Notes: a model not told the origin generated them from the sequence alone. A DNA stretch of 64,000 nucleotides from G963674955 sp963674955 (GCA_963674955.2 CAXXKR010000004.1:1798001-1862000); one strand, 5' to 3'; positions 52,562 to 62,447 are shown, numbered from the stretch's first letter. Translations and numbers: made by a program.

Positions 52562-53893
52562 ATGCTCAAAGCCAATGACTCGTTGGGGATAATTTTCTTT
52601 CCGGCCTACGACTGGAGCATCTCCCCAACCCATCCGGAACGCGAGGAGCGGCTGCTCTACACCCAGGACCAACTCAAGGAAGAAGGGCTCTTCGACATCG
52701 AGGGCATCGGAGAATACAAGCCGGACGTGGCCGAGCGCGCCGACGTGGAGAGGGTCCATTTCTGCTTCCCGGAAGTGGATTCAGTGGCCACTCGTTCGCA
52801 CCTCATCTCCGCCGGCGGGGCCATCAGGGCCGCCAAGCTGGTTATGGAAGGCGAACGAAAAAGGGCTTTCGCCCTAGTGCGGCCGCCGGGCCACCACGCC
52901 ATGAAGACCGTTCACGGTTCACGCGGCTTCTGCAACATCAACATCGAAGCCGTGATGATCGAATGGATAAGGGAAAACTACGGGCAAAAACGCATAGCCG
53001 TGGTGGACACGGACTGCCATCACGGGGACGGCACCCAGGACATCTACTGGCACGACCCGGACGTCCTGTTCATATCCCTGCACCAGGACGGCAGAACCCT
53101 CTACCCCGGCTCCGGTTTCCCAAGGGAATGCGGCGGTCCCACTGCCAGGGGACGCACCCTGAACATTCCCCTGCCTCCGGGCACCTCGGACCAGGGTTTC
53201 CTGGAAGTGATGGAACGCATCGTCATGCCCGTGCTGGAGGATTTCAAGCCGGACCTCATCGTCAACTCGGCGGGGCAGGACAACCACTACACCGACCCCA
53301 TAACCAACATGAACTTCTCGGCCCAGGGCTATGCGACCCTGAACTCCATGCTCAAGCCGGACATCGCGGTGCTGGAGGGAGGTTACGCCATCCAGGGAGC
53401 GTTGCCCTACGTCAACCTCGGAATAGCGCTAGCAATGGCCGGAGTCGATTACTCCCACGTTCGCGAGCCGGACTTCGACCCGAAGCGCATCGCCCAGCGG
53501 CCGCAGGTCTCGGAATACATCTCCACCCTTTGCGGCGAGCTGCCGGAAATCTACTTCAACCCGCCGGAGCTGGACAGAAACAGGGCCGGCGACGGGGTGG
53601 TGACGGAAAACTGGCTGGTGCGCCACAAGAACATCTACTACGACACAGATGGAATCACCGAGGCCCAGACCGAAAACCTGCACCTTTGCGGCCAGTGCCG
53701 GGGGCTGCTCAAGGTCGAAAGCCGCTCCACCAACAATCCCCTGTGTCTGGGCGTGGAAGTGCCTCTGGGGGCCTGCCGAGCCTGCCGCGACCTAGGCTAC
53801 AAGATAGTTGAAGAGGCCCAGATCAAGGGCGAATACAGGTATGTCCAGTTCATCAACAGGTTGGACAAGGACTATCTGCGCTACGGGTTCTAA
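52562..53893 (+). CDS. Histone-deacetylase/acetoin-utilisation-like amidohydrolase with C-terminal zinc ribbon
   Basis: 443 residues. The deacetylase fold shows RPPGHHAM, the metal motif DTDCHHGDGTQDIYW, NSAGQDNH and LEGGYA. A further about 70 residues carry two Cys pairs (CGQC, CRAC) like a zinc ribbon, unusual for the family. Members deacetylate polyamines, acetyl-lysines or similar substrates. It follows the hydantoinase-like gene, so both may act on an acylated or cyclic amine. Tail-to-tail with mscS, 4-nt overlap. Confidence 0.87.
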   Translation: MLKANDSLGIIFFPAYDWSISPTHPEREERLLYTQDQLKEEGLFDIEGIGEYKPDVAERADVERVHFCFPEVDSVATRSHLISAGGAIRAAKLVMEGERKRAFALVRPPGHHAMKTVHGSRGFCNINIEAVMIEWIRENYGQKRIAVVDTDCHHGDGTQDIYWHDPDVLFISLHQDGRTLYPGSGFPRECGGPTARGRTLNIPLPPGTSDQGFLEVMERIVMPVLEDFKPDLIVNSAGQDNHYTDPITNMNFSAQGYATLNSMLKPDIAVLEGGYAIQGALPYVNLGIALAMAGVDYSHVREPDFDPKRIAQRPQVSEYISTLCGELPEIYFNPPELDRNRAGDGVVTENWLVRHKNIYYDTDGITEAQTENLHLCGQCRGLLKVESRSTNNPLCLGVEVPLGACRACRDLGYKIVEEAQIKGEYRYVQFINRLDKDYLRYGF

Positions 53894-55263
53894 TCCGCTT
53901 CATCCTTGTCTCTTTCCAGGCGGACCCTGATTTCCGGCGCGTCCTTGAGGTGCACGTCCCGCTGGGGAAAGGGTATCTCTATCCCGTTTTCCGCGAACAA
54001 ATCCCAAACCCTGAGCAACACCTCTCCCTTCACGTTGGCAACGCCGCTCATGGAGTCGGAAATCCAGGCCCTGAGCTCCAGATCCACGCTTGAATCCCCG
54101 AAACCGATTATCCAGGCCTGGGGCGCCGGGTTCTTGAGCACCCGCGGCGTTTCCCGCCCGGCCTGTTCCATGAGGCTCAGGGCCAAACGAGGGTCGCAGC
54201 CGTAGGACACGCCCACAGGTATCTTCAGCCGGACATTGGTGTCGCTGTAGGTCCAGTTGACGACCTCGTTGGTGATGAGATTCTCGTTGGGAACGAGATA
54301 TTCCTTGCCGTCTCTGGTGACCACCGAGGTGAACCTGAAATTCAGGGAATTGACCTTGCCGTAGACGCCGCCCACCTCAATGGTGTCGCCGGGCTTTATG
54401 GACTTGTCCAGAAGCAGGATGACGCCTGAAACCAGATTGGAAAAAATCTTCTGCAGTCCGAAGCCGATGCCCACGCCGATGGCCCCGCTGAGCACGGCCA
54501 AGCCCGTGAGATCAACCCCCAAGGCGCTCACGGCCAACAAAAAGGCTGTCGTGAAGAGACCTATTTTCACGGCCTTGCTGAACAGAACCTGCATGGACGG
54601 AGTCAACTGCCTGGAACCATGAATGCGGCGGTCAATGAACTTGACCATAAATGCTGCGGCCTGAAGCAAAAAGGCAAGAAGTATGGCGCCCTTGAGCACC
54701 AGAAGAACCGAAACATAATTCTCGCCCAGATTCATGCCCAGGCTGTGCAGAAAAGCCAGGGTGGGCACCAGCAGGTTCAGCACGCTCAGTCCGGCCAGGA
54801 CAAGCACGGTCGCTCCGAAAACCTTTGCCCAGAACCTGTTGGCGATGAACGAAAACAGTACGCGCACCAGCAACCAGGCCTGGGCCAGCTTGGAGGCTGA
54901 GGAAAGAAGATACGTGGTCATTTCCATGTTTTCGGCCACGCCCCTGGCCACGGCCAGAAGCACGACCAGAACCAGCGGACAAATGGCCCTCGAAAGCGAC
55001 CGAACCAGGTTGCCTATGAAGTCCTCCCCATCCGCAGCCTTGGGACAGCATTGTTCAAGCTTCGGCCCCAGCCAGCGCTGAACAAGATAGGACACTCCCA
55101 GCAGCAGGGCCGCCACGCCCAGTTCGACCAGCGCCTGGAGGCTCAAAAGGTTGTCCTGCACCCATTTCCAGACATCCTGAAAATAGTTCTTTCCGGTCTT
55201 TGCGGGCGCAGCAACCGCGTCGCCAATGTCCTTCAACTCGTCCAGCAGACTTTGCTCAGCCAT
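53890..55263 (-). CDS. MscS-family mechanosensitive channel
   Basis: 457 residues with about six helices, then the MscS core: LTGLAVLSGAIGVGIGFGLQKIFSNLVSG (pore helix) and GDTIEVGGVYGKVNSLNFRFT (beta domain). It releases solutes on hypo-osmotic shock. The N-terminal helices are more numerous than in small MscS. ATG at 55263 is 16 nt after ubiA. Confidence 0.92.
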   Translation of the reverse strand: MAEQSLLDELKDIGDAVAAPAKTGKNYFQDVWKWVQDNLLSLQALVELGVAALLLGVSYLVQRWLGPKLEQCCPKAADGEDFIGNLVRSLSRAICPLVLVVLLAVARGVAENMEMTTYLLSSASKLAQAWLLVRVLFSFIANRFWAKVFGATVLVLAGLSVLNLLVPTLAFLHSLGMNLGENYVSVLLVLKGAILLAFLLQAAAFMVKFIDRRIHGSRQLTPSMQVLFSKAVKIGLFTTAFLLAVSALGVDLTGLAVLSGAIGVGIGFGLQKIFSNLVSGVILLLDKSIKPGDTIEVGGVYGKVNSLNFRFTSVVTRDGKEYLVPNENLITNEVVNWTYSDTNVRLKIPVGVSYGCDPRLALSLMEQAGRETPRVLKNPAPQAWIIGFGDSSVDLELRAWISDSMSGVANVKGEVLLRVWDLFAENGIEIPFPQRDVHLKDAPEIRVRLERDKDEAD

Positions 55264-55279
55264 TTTTCCTTTCCCGCTA

Positions 55280-56137
55280 TCAGGCCATGTCCAGCAGGAC
55301 GGCCAAAAATATGAATACCGCTATGATGCCGTTCAAGGTAAAAAAAGCCACATTAACCCTGCTCAGGTCGTCAGGCGAAACCAGCCTGTGTTCCCACAGG
55401 AGCACCAAGCCCACGAACCCGGCCACGAGAAAATACAATCCGCCCAAGCCTGCGGCCCAGCCGGCCAGCAGGAAGAAAAGGGCCGCGTTCACGTGGCTCA
55501 GAAGGGAGACGGTCAAGGCCCCCTTGAGCCCCAGGTGGGCGGGCAGGGAATTGAGGCCGAGGTTGCGGTCCAGTTCCGCGTCCTGGCAGGAATAAAGGAT
55601 GTCGAACCCGGCGACCCAAAATGTCACGCCAAAGAAAAACAGGGTCGCGGAAAGGGTCAGCACTGGGTCGACACAGAGCCAGCCGGCCACGGGCGCCAGC
55701 CCGAGCACCGAACCCAGCACGAAGTGGCAGGCCCATGTGAAGCGCTTTGTAAAGCTGTAGAAGGCCGAAAGGATCAGGGCCAGCGGGGACAGGACCAGAC
55801 ACAGGGGGTTCATGCCCCAACAGGCCAAAACGAAGATCAGCGCGGTCACGGCCAGGAAGCCGATGGTGAAGTTGACGCTCAGTTCGCCGGTCACCAAGGG
55901 CCGGTCCTGGGTGCGCGGATTGACCTTGTCTATGGACAGGTCGGCCAGTCTGTTGAAGGCCATTGCAAAGGAACGCACCGCGACCATGGCCAGAGTCAAA
56001 AGCAGAAAGGAGCTCCATCCGGGCCAGCCCCCGGCGGCCAGAAAGGCTCCGGTATAGGCAAAGGGCAGGGCGAACACGGAGTGCTCGATCTTGATCATGC
56101 GGCAGATCACGGCCACGCTTTTGAAAAATCTGTTCAT
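55280..56137 (-). CDS. UbiA-family prenyltransferase (MqnP/UbiA-like)
   Basis: 285 residues with about eight transmembrane helices. The first Asp-rich motif is FNRLADLSIDKVNPRTQDRP (NRxxDxxxD) and the second lies in FDILYSCQDAELD. It attaches a polyprenyl chain to an aromatic acid in quinone synthesis. Sulfate reducers make menaquinone by the futalosine route, where this would be MqnP (inference). Two nt after a glycosyltransferase gene. Confidence 0.9.
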   Translation of the reverse strand: MNRFFKSVAVICRMIKIEHSVFALPFAYTGAFLAAGGWPGWSSFLLLTLAMVAVRSFAMAFNRLADLSIDKVNPRTQDRPLVTGELSVNFTIGFLAVTALIFVLACWGMNPLCLVLSPLALILSAFYSFTKRFTWACHFVLGSVLGLAPVAGWLCVDPVLTLSATLFFFGVTFWVAGFDILYSCQDAELDRNLGLNSLPAHLGLKGALTVSLLSHVNAALFFLLAGWAAGLGGLYFLVAGFVGLVLLWEHRLVSPDDLSRVNVAFFTLNGIIAVFIFLAVLLDMA

Positions 56138-56139
56138 CC

Positions 56140-57111
56140 TTAAAATTGCTTCCAGATATCTAGAATATTTTTCTTTTGAACTTCAAGGGAGTAGGCGTCG
56201 GCGGTCTGCTGCCCGGCCGCTAGCGCCCTTTCCAGGCCCTGTCCGCCCTCCCTGACCAGGGCCACGGCCCTTTCCAGGTTCAATGCCGCGTCCAGCACGT
56301 CTGAATCCGCAGACCAAAACCCGTTGCCGGTCCAGGGCACGTCGCGCAAAGGCCACCAGGGTGAAAATCCGTCCGTCCGAACCTGGCGCATATAGTCCCA
56401 GCCGCCGAACCCGGAAAAACCCACCGGCAGGCAACCGCTGGCCATGGCCTCCAAAGGCGGCAGAGGACAGCCTTCGGGAAAGCCGGTGGCCAGAAAAATG
56501 TGCGACCGGCCCAGGGCCAGGGCCACGCCCTGCTGGTCAATGCCGCTTATCTCCTCCCAGACCACGTCCCGGTCTTCATGATTCCGGGCCTGAAAGATCA
56601 TGCGTATCTGCTTTGCCAGGGCGCTGTTCTTGCGCGGCATGCAGGCGATGCGCACGGGGCCGGAGGGTTTCCGCGAAGGCTGAAAAAGCTCACGATCTAT
56701 GCCCGGCCTGAGTATAGGCGCTTCCTGCCCGATGGTCTGTTTCAGAAACCAGGACACGGGATGGGACACGGCCAAAAAGGACACGGGCAGACTAGACCAG
56801 TGAACGTCCTCGGGCAGGGCGGAGAAGAGGTAGGCCCAGTTCTGGCAGTAATTCAGGCAACGCGCCCCGGCCTCCAGGCCCGGAGCCAGGGCGTTGACCC
56901 AGCCCTCCGGCACCAGCCAGACATCGTCCCGGTCAAGCTTGAGTTCTTCCCAGGGAACCACCGGCACCGGACCTTCAAAAACGCCGCCGTCCTCACGCGG
57001 CACCAGGAAAACATCCCGCCCGTCCTCAAACAGGACACGGGCGAGGCGCTTCAGCACGGCCACACCGCCGGCCGTCTTTTTTATCGGCGGAAGAAAGACA
57101 TACGTGGACAT
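56140..57111 (-). CDS. Glycosyltransferase, GT-B fold
   Basis: 323 residues. Opening motif: PIKKTAGGVAVLKRL; the C-terminal nucleotide-sugar half has CMPRKNSALA, then LATGFPEGCPLPPLEAMASGCLPVGF, matching the E-x7-E motif of GT4. Acceptor unknown. ATG at 57111 has AAGGAG upstream. First gene of a run with ubiA and mscS. Confidence 0.83.
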   Translation of the reverse strand: MSTYVFLPPIKKTAGGVAVLKRLARVLFEDGRDVFLVPREDGGVFEGPVPVVPWEELKLDRDDVWLVPEGWVNALAPGLEAGARCLNYCQNWAYLFSALPEDVHWSSLPVSFLAVSHPVSWFLKQTIGQEAPILRPGIDRELFQPSRKPSGPVRIACMPRKNSALAKQIRMIFQARNHEDRDVVWEEISGIDQQGVALALGRSHIFLATGFPEGCPLPPLEAMASGCLPVGFSGFGGWDYMRQVRTDGFSPWWPLRDVPWTGNGFWSADSDVLDAALNLERAVALVREGGQGLERALAAGQQTADAYSLEVQKKNILDIWKQF

Positions 57112-57172
57112 AGAACTCCTTGAAACCTGTAATTACTCATGGAAGACCATAATCCCAAGGCTTTGGCAAGGG

Positions 57173-57213
57173 ACAAAAAAGAGACGCGACAGATTTCGGG
57201 GGTCTGTCGCGTC
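57173..57213 (-). terminator. Strong terminator after the PEP-synthase-like gene
   Basis: A perfect 11-bp stem, GACGCGACAGA and TCTGTCGCGTC (57183-57193, 57203-57213), with a T6 run following on the minus strand (57175-57180). It ends the phosphorelay/transport operon. Confidence 0.9.
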
Positions 57214-57312
57214 CTTGTCCGGGGAGGTGGAAGATATTGGGTTGATCTGAGGGAAGAACTATCACTGCCCCACCGAATGAACATGGCGGTCGGGTGACGG
57301 TTGCAAGGCATT

Positions 57313-59910
57313 TCAGCAAACCGGGAAAAGTTCCTTGATATCCTTGACTATTTCCGCCCTGTGTTTGGCCACGGAGGCTGAATCGCCCATGATCATGTCC
57401 AGCTGTCTGGTATGAATGACAAGATATCCCAAAATGTTGAGCCTGTTCTCCATGAACTTCCGATCAAAGCCCTCGATCCTGGCCCGCGTGGAGTCCTCGC
57501 GGACCCTGGTCCTGAAATCGAATTCCTCGAGAAGCTCGGCCACAAATTTGGCTCTTCTCACACGGCGGCTGCGGTTGGCCGCTCCGCCCTTGAACTGGAA
57601 ACTGGCGTAGTTCTCATTGGCCCTCTCACTGACCAGGGCCTCGGCCCCGCAGAAATGAAAGCCGAAACGGGACTGGAGACTGCAATAATTCCTGGAAATG
57701 GTGAAATAGTTCTTGGCCGTAAAATGGGAGCCCATGGCCGGATCAAGGGCCGGATTGGCAGTGGCCTCGAACATGACGGACATGAATCCCTTGGCGTTCA
57801 CGGGCGGAGGCCCGGCCCAGGGCTTGGCCACCATGCCCTGCCACAGGGCGCGCATGGGTATGGAAGAGATTTTTTCGAGGTCGACCTTTGGTCCGTTGAC
57901 CTCTTCGGTAAAGCCGTCATCCAGGTTGACCACCCAGAACTGCATGGGCACGTCGCAGACCAGCTGCTTGGCGGCCGCTTGGGGAAAATCGTGGTCCGTG
58001 CCGAAGCTGAACATCTCGGTCACGGCCTTTTCGTGGCAAAAGCGGGTTATGTCGTGCAGGGTCTTGCAGTTGGCGGGTTTGAAATCCGTGGATTCCGGGT
58101 TCAGGAGACGCAACCTGATTATCAGCCGAGCGACCTCGCGAAGCGCCCTGTAGACCGGACTGCCCTTCATCAAATTCTCTTCGGGCCGGGCCGTGAGCAA
58201 CTCCTCCCGACGGCCCTTGTAGATGGACAGGGTTTGCGCATCCACGGTCACGACCCCACCATTCTCAAGACCATCCACAGCCCCCTTGAGACCGAAGATG
58301 GCGGGAACCCCGAATTCTCGGGCCACATTGGCCAGATGCCCGGCGGCTCCTCCCTGCTCGGCCACCACTGCCGAGGCCTTGCCCAGCAAAGCAGCCCAGC
58401 GGGGCATGGCCTGCAAAACAACAAGCACTCCGCCCTTTGGGAAACCAAGCACGTCGGCGTCCTTTCTGACCACGAACACCGGGCCGGAAGCCACGCCGGG
58501 ACTGGCCGGAACCCCGCCTTTCAAAATCACGCCGTCCGGGTCCGCGAGCGAGATTTCTCTTTTTTCCGATTCGGTCACGGCCCTGGCCAGGGGGCGGCAT
58601 TGCAGGACGATTATTTCGCCCTCCGCGTCCACGGCCCATTCCATGTCCACTGCCGAGCCGTAGCAGTCTTCAAGGCGCAATGATATTCGGGCCAGTTCAA
58701 GAACCTGTTCCGGGCCGAGAGACGGTCTGGACGCATTTTCACCCAAGGATTCCAGGCGGTAAACCCCTTCTCCCGGAGTGCATATGAAGCTGACTTTCTT
58801 CACGGCGATGTCGCTGCTTACAATGCTCATCTCCCCGTGACGATCCACGGTAAAGATATCCGTGTCGGCGGAGCCGTCCACCACGGCCTTGGGCAGTCCC
58901 CAGGTGGAGTGGATGTGGATCCGGTCGTCGCCGGGATCGATTGGGCTTCGGGTATAGGCCACTCCGCCGGACACGGCCTTGACCATGGGCAGACAGCCGA
59001 CGCACATGGCCAAATCCTCGTCCCGTATTCCGCGAGCCAGCCTGTAGGCTATGGCCTGCAGGCTGTATTTGGAGGCCACGACCTCCTTGTAGGTCTGGCA
59101 AATATTTTCCGGCCCCACGTTGAGTATGGACTTGTATTGCCCGGCAAAGGAGGTCCCTTCCAAGTCCTCGCCCTGGGCGCTGGAACGCACTGCCACGTTG
59201 ACGGCTTCCCCTTGGGACTTTTCCAGCCCGGCGTAACCGGCCCTTATGGCCTCCTCCACTTCTTCGGGCAGGGGCGCGTCGATGATCAACTGCTGTATGG
59301 ACGAACTAAGGCGATACAATTTGTCGGTCTTGCCGCTGTCCATGCTGTCCAGGCCCGAAGACTGGATCAGCCGGTTGATTTCTTCCTGAAGACCGCTCTT
59401 GCGCATGAACAGGTAATAGGCCTCGGAGGTTATGACGAAACCGTCCGGTGTCCTGACCTTGAGCCGGTTCCTGAGCTCGCCCAGATTGGCCATTTTTGGT
59501 CCGGCCAGATCGGCAAGCTCCCTGCGGGATTCGGACAGGGGCAGCACAAGAGGGCCGCCGTTCTCCTGCGAACGAGGCTGAAGGCTCAGATTGATGCCGG
59601 CCTGAATGTCCTTGAACCGTTCATAAAGGACTTCGTACTTGCCGGGAGCAAGGCTGTTCAGGTGCTTGATGATCTGAAAGACGGACTTGGAAACCCTGGT
59701 GCAGCAGGAGCGCACGAAACGCATGCCAAAGGGGCGATTGCCGCGCAAGGCCTCCTCTATGTCGACCATGGCCTCAAGAGCTTCGTTGTTGGCGTTTAGG
59801 AGGAGTTTGAAATAATGATAGCGAGCCGTGAATGCCGAGCGAAGTTCTTCCACGCTCATCCTGGATTTTTTCTTGCCCCTCCCAAGGGAAAGCCAACTGA
59901 AAAAACCCAT
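57313..59910 (-). CDS. PEP-synthase-like protein (PPDK N-domain plus phosphohistidine domain)
   Basis: About 865 residues. A novel-looking N-terminal helical region (1-150) precedes a pyruvate/ATP-binding domain (LADLAGPKMANLGELRN; VAVRSSAQGEDLEGTSFAGQ; GGVAYTRSPIDPG) and a phosphohistidine domain (EQGGAAGHLANVAREFGVPAIFG, His in GGAAGH). The last about 300 residues lack the PEP-binding barrel motifs of PpsA. It therefore cannot be assumed to make PEP; phosphate transfer to another partner is possible. ATG at 59910 is used; GTG at 59919 is an alternative. Confidence 0.8.
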   Translation of the reverse strand: MGFFSWLSLGRGKKKSRMSVEELRSAFTARYHYFKLLLNANNEALEAMVDIEEALRGNRPFGMRFVRSCCTRVSKSVFQIIKHLNSLAPGKYEVLYERFKDIQAGINLSLQPRSQENGGPLVLPLSESRRELADLAGPKMANLGELRNRLKVRTPDGFVITSEAYYLFMRKSGLQEEINRLIQSSGLDSMDSGKTDKLYRLSSSIQQLIIDAPLPEEVEEAIRAGYAGLEKSQGEAVNVAVRSSAQGEDLEGTSFAGQYKSILNVGPENICQTYKEVVASKYSLQAIAYRLARGIRDEDLAMCVGCLPMVKAVSGGVAYTRSPIDPGDDRIHIHSTWGLPKAVVDGSADTDIFTVDRHGEMSIVSSDIAVKKVSFICTPGEGVYRLESLGENASRPSLGPEQVLELARISLRLEDCYGSAVDMEWAVDAEGEIIVLQCRPLARAVTESEKREISLADPDGVILKGGVPASPGVASGPVFVVRKDADVLGFPKGGVLVVLQAMPRWAALLGKASAVVAEQGGAAGHLANVAREFGVPAIFGLKGAVDGLENGGVVTVDAQTLSIYKGRREELLTARPEENLMKGSPVYRALREVARLIIRLRLLNPESTDFKPANCKTLHDITRFCHEKAVTEMFSFGTDHDFPQAAAKQLVCDVPMQFWVVNLDDGFTEEVNGPKVDLEKISSIPMRALWQGMVAKPWAGPPPVNAKGFMSVMFEATANPALDPAMGSHFTAKNYFTISRNYCSLQSRFGFHFCGAEALVSERANENYASFQFKGGAANRSRRVRRAKFVAELLEEFDFRTRVREDSTRARIEGFDRKFMENRLNILGYLVIHTRQLDMIMGDSASVAKHRAEIVKDIKELFPVC

Positions 59911-59950
59911 TGCAGCCACGGCCCGCCTTTTAGTTGCTATCTACTACAGC

Positions 59951-60659
59951 CTACACTTCCTTTTTCTTGCCTGCGGTCATCTGCAAGCCGAATCCCTCGA
60001 AAAGGAAGAACACGCCATAGCCGTACCACATTGTGTAAACCACGTAAAACACCAGGGAAAAGGTCAGCATTCCTGCACGGTCGCCAGCACTTTGACCCTC
60101 GATTCCGTAGTAGTTGTAGCCCACTTCCACGCCCCTGGCCACGACTTCGTGCAAATAAGCGGCTTCCTTGAACTTCTTTCTGTTTCTTCAAGGCCTTGTC
60201 CATGCCAGCGAAGGCCGCGTGCCAGACATAAAGGGCCTGCCTTTCCGGCATTCCGTATTTATCTGAAACAGTCTGTCCTTCATTCTTGAACATGGAGTCG
60301 GAATCCTGCAGGGCGGCCTGGAAAATGGCCCCCAAATCGCCTGAGACCTTAAGCGCCCCGTCCTGAGCCACAGCCTGAAAGCCGTTCTTCTCGAACAGGG
60401 TCAAAGCGTGTTCGGCGACTTCCGGTTTGCCGGACAGGATGTTTACTTCCACGTTGTTTCCGTTAAACTCCTTGGCCCCTTCCATGACCTGGGGAATGTA
60501 GTAGGTGGAGCCCTTGGAGATGGAGTTGAACATCTTGTCCGAAGCCTCAAAGGCGTTCAGCCCGCCGAAGGAAGGCGTGAACATGTAGATAAGAACCACG
60601 GTGAAGCCGATCAGCATGACCAGGCCCATGGTGAAGTGTTTCTTGTCGTGCACAAGCAT
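59951..60659 (-). pseudogene. Membrane protein paired with TauE/SafE, +1 frameshift
   Basis: ATG at 60659, with GGGAGGG upstream and 3 nt after the TauE/SafE stop, starts a protein with one N-terminal helix (GLVMLIGFTVVLIYMF) and a soluble middle. At 60177-60179 an extra base in a 3-base run breaks the frame; removing it restores a C-terminus with a second helix (MLTFSLVFYVVYTMWYGYGVF) ending KKKEV at 59951. The full protein would be about 235 residues. Sequencing over-call is the simplest explanation because both halves look fully conserved in style. Confidence 0.7.
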
Positions 60660-60662
60660 GTC

Positions 60663-61916
60663 TTAGCCCTCCCTCAACTGATGCATCTTGGAAATGAAGG
60701 TTCCTATGACCCATACTCCGAACACGCCCACGGCCAGGAAAAAGGCCCAGTTGCCTATGGTCGCCAGGATGCCGCCCAGGGACGGAGAAATGGTGAGAAT
60801 CTCCATCTCGCCGAGCTTTCCGGGCAGGGCGAAAAGCCTGTTCAGAAAACCGGCCAGGATTGCGGTGGCGTAAAAGCCTCGGATGTAGATGCCCTTGACC
60901 AGCTTGGTCGTCAGCGCTCCGACCTGGATGCCCAGCAGGGAGCCGAGCAGCATGCCCATGGCCAGGGTGTAGAAGATGAATCCGTAGATTGCGTACTGGC
61001 TGATGGATGCGTAACCGGCCGTGAAGATGATCTGGAGGATATCCGTACCAACGGTGGTGAAGGAGGACACGCCCAGGATGTACACGAACATGGGGAAGGT
61101 CAGGAATCCGCCGCCGACACCCATAATGGCGGCCATGAAGCCGACGATGGCGCCGCAAAGGGCTACGAACACGCCGGATATCTTCTTGCCGCCGGGAGCC
61201 AGATCCTCGTCGAAGGTGATCATGGGCGGAATCTTCGCAGCCTGGAGTTTGGCGGGCAGTCCGCCCTCTCCGCCGCCGCCGCCGTGAGCGTCGCCGCCCG
61301 AGTCGCTCTTTCTAAGGCGCAGAAAATCGATCATGGAATAGATGCCCAGAAAACCGAGCAGAACAACGTAGATCACGCTGATGAAGGTATCGCTCAAAAC
61401 CGGGTTTGTTTCGTACAGCGCGCGGTTTATCACGCCGCCGCCCGTGACTCCTACGCCGGAGCCCACCAGAAAGGCCACGGCCAGCCCCACGGAAACATTG
61501 CCCAATTTCTTATGCACCGCAGTACCCATGATGGCCTTGGCGAAAATGTGGAACAGGTCTGTTCCCACCGCCAGGATGCCCTTGATTCCTGCGCTCATGA
61601 GAGCCGGGGTTATGATGAATCCGCCGCCTGCACCTATGCAGCCGGTGATCAGGCCCGCACAGAGACCGATCAGGATGGACACGAGAAAGATGGACGGTGT
61701 GTAGAATGCGGGGGTATAAGCCTTTTTGCCGCCCAGTATTCCCGGCAAATCCAGGTCTGCGGCCATGCCAACTGAAAAAAGAATGGCGGGCAGGGCCAGA
61801 ATCAGCAGAAAAATAAGTTTCTTCCTGCTTTTCAGGATGTTCATGGATGCTTCATAGTCCCATTTCGCATGGGCTCTGGAAGCTGCGAGAAGCATCTCGT
61901 AAAGCGTCCTTAGCAT
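60663..61916 (-). CDS. TauE/SafE-family anion exporter
   Basis: 417 residues with about ten helices in two repeats, each with a Gly-rich loop (GCIGAGGGFIITPAL and MGVGGGFLTFPMF) typical of TauE/SafE. Members export sulfite, sulfoacetate or related anions; in a sulfate reducer sulfite or another sulfur anion is a fair guess. The N-terminal 25 residues are an extra polar segment. A His/Gly-rich loop (DAHGGGGGEGG) lies between the halves. ATG at 61916 has GAGGAG upstream. Confidence 0.9.
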   Translation of the reverse strand: MLRTLYEMLLAASRAHAKWDYEASMNILKSRKKLIFLLILALPAILFSVGMAADLDLPGILGGKKAYTPAFYTPSIFLVSILIGLCAGLITGCIGAGGGFIITPALMSAGIKGILAVGTDLFHIFAKAIMGTAVHKKLGNVSVGLAVAFLVGSGVGVTGGGVINRALYETNPVLSDTFISVIYVVLLGFLGIYSMIDFLRLRKSDSGGDAHGGGGGEGGLPAKLQAAKIPPMITFDEDLAPGGKKISGVFVALCGAIVGFMAAIMGVGGGFLTFPMFVYILGVSSFTTVGTDILQIIFTAGYASISQYAIYGFIFYTLAMGMLLGSLLGIQVGALTTKLVKGIYIRGFYATAILAGFLNRLFALPGKLGEMEILTISPSLGGILATIGNWAFFLAVGVFGVWVIGTFISKMHQLREG

Positions 61917-62040
61917 TGCGTTTCTCCTCTTCCTTTAAGGTTAACCCTCAAAACCATTATGAACACTGAACGTACATCTCTACATCTGCTCCATGCTATT
62001 ATAATTTTATTTTCCGATTTTTCTGAAGTCGAGTCTCCTG

Positions 62041-62436
62041 TTATGCCTGTCTTTCCGATATTTTCTTCTCGTGCAGGATCTTTTTCTTGTAGGCGTCTTC
62101 GAGCTTGTAGACCAACTCGTCAAAGTCCGCCGGTTTCATGAGATAGTCGAAGGCGCCGAGCTCCATGCCCTGGATGGCGGCCTCCATGTCGGCATGGCCG
62201 GTGAGCATGATGACTTCAATGATGGGCGATACGGCCTTGATCTCCCGCAGGGTCTCAAGTCCGTCCATGCCCTCCATCTTCACGTCCAGAACCACGACAT
62301 CCACCGGATTGTCGCGCACAAAGGCCACGGCCTCCTCGCCGCTATGGGCCAGGGAGGCCTCCAATTGCCGTTTGCCCAGACGCTTGCCGAGTATCCCGAG
62401 GAAATCAGGCTCGTCGTCCACTAGCAGAATTTTCAT
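62041..62436 (-). CDS. Stand-alone response regulator receiver (copy 1)
   Basis: 131 residues of CheY-like fold: acidic pair in LLVDDEPDFL, phospho-acceptor Asp in VVVLDVKMEGMDG, Thr in MLTGHADME, Lys in YLMKPAD. No output domain; a short helical tail follows. ATG at 62436 has AGGGAT 8 nt upstream; ATG at 62445 is less well placed. Paralogous to the next two receivers (shared KRLGKR). Confidence 0.92.
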   Translation of the reverse strand: MKILLVDDEPDFLGILGKRLGKRQLEASLAHSGEEAVAFVRDNPVDVVVLDVKMEGMDGLETLREIKAVSPIIEVIMLTGHADMEAAIQGMELGAFDYLMKPADFDELVYKLEDAYKKKILHEKKISERQA

Positions 62437-62447
62437 GTGCGTCATCC

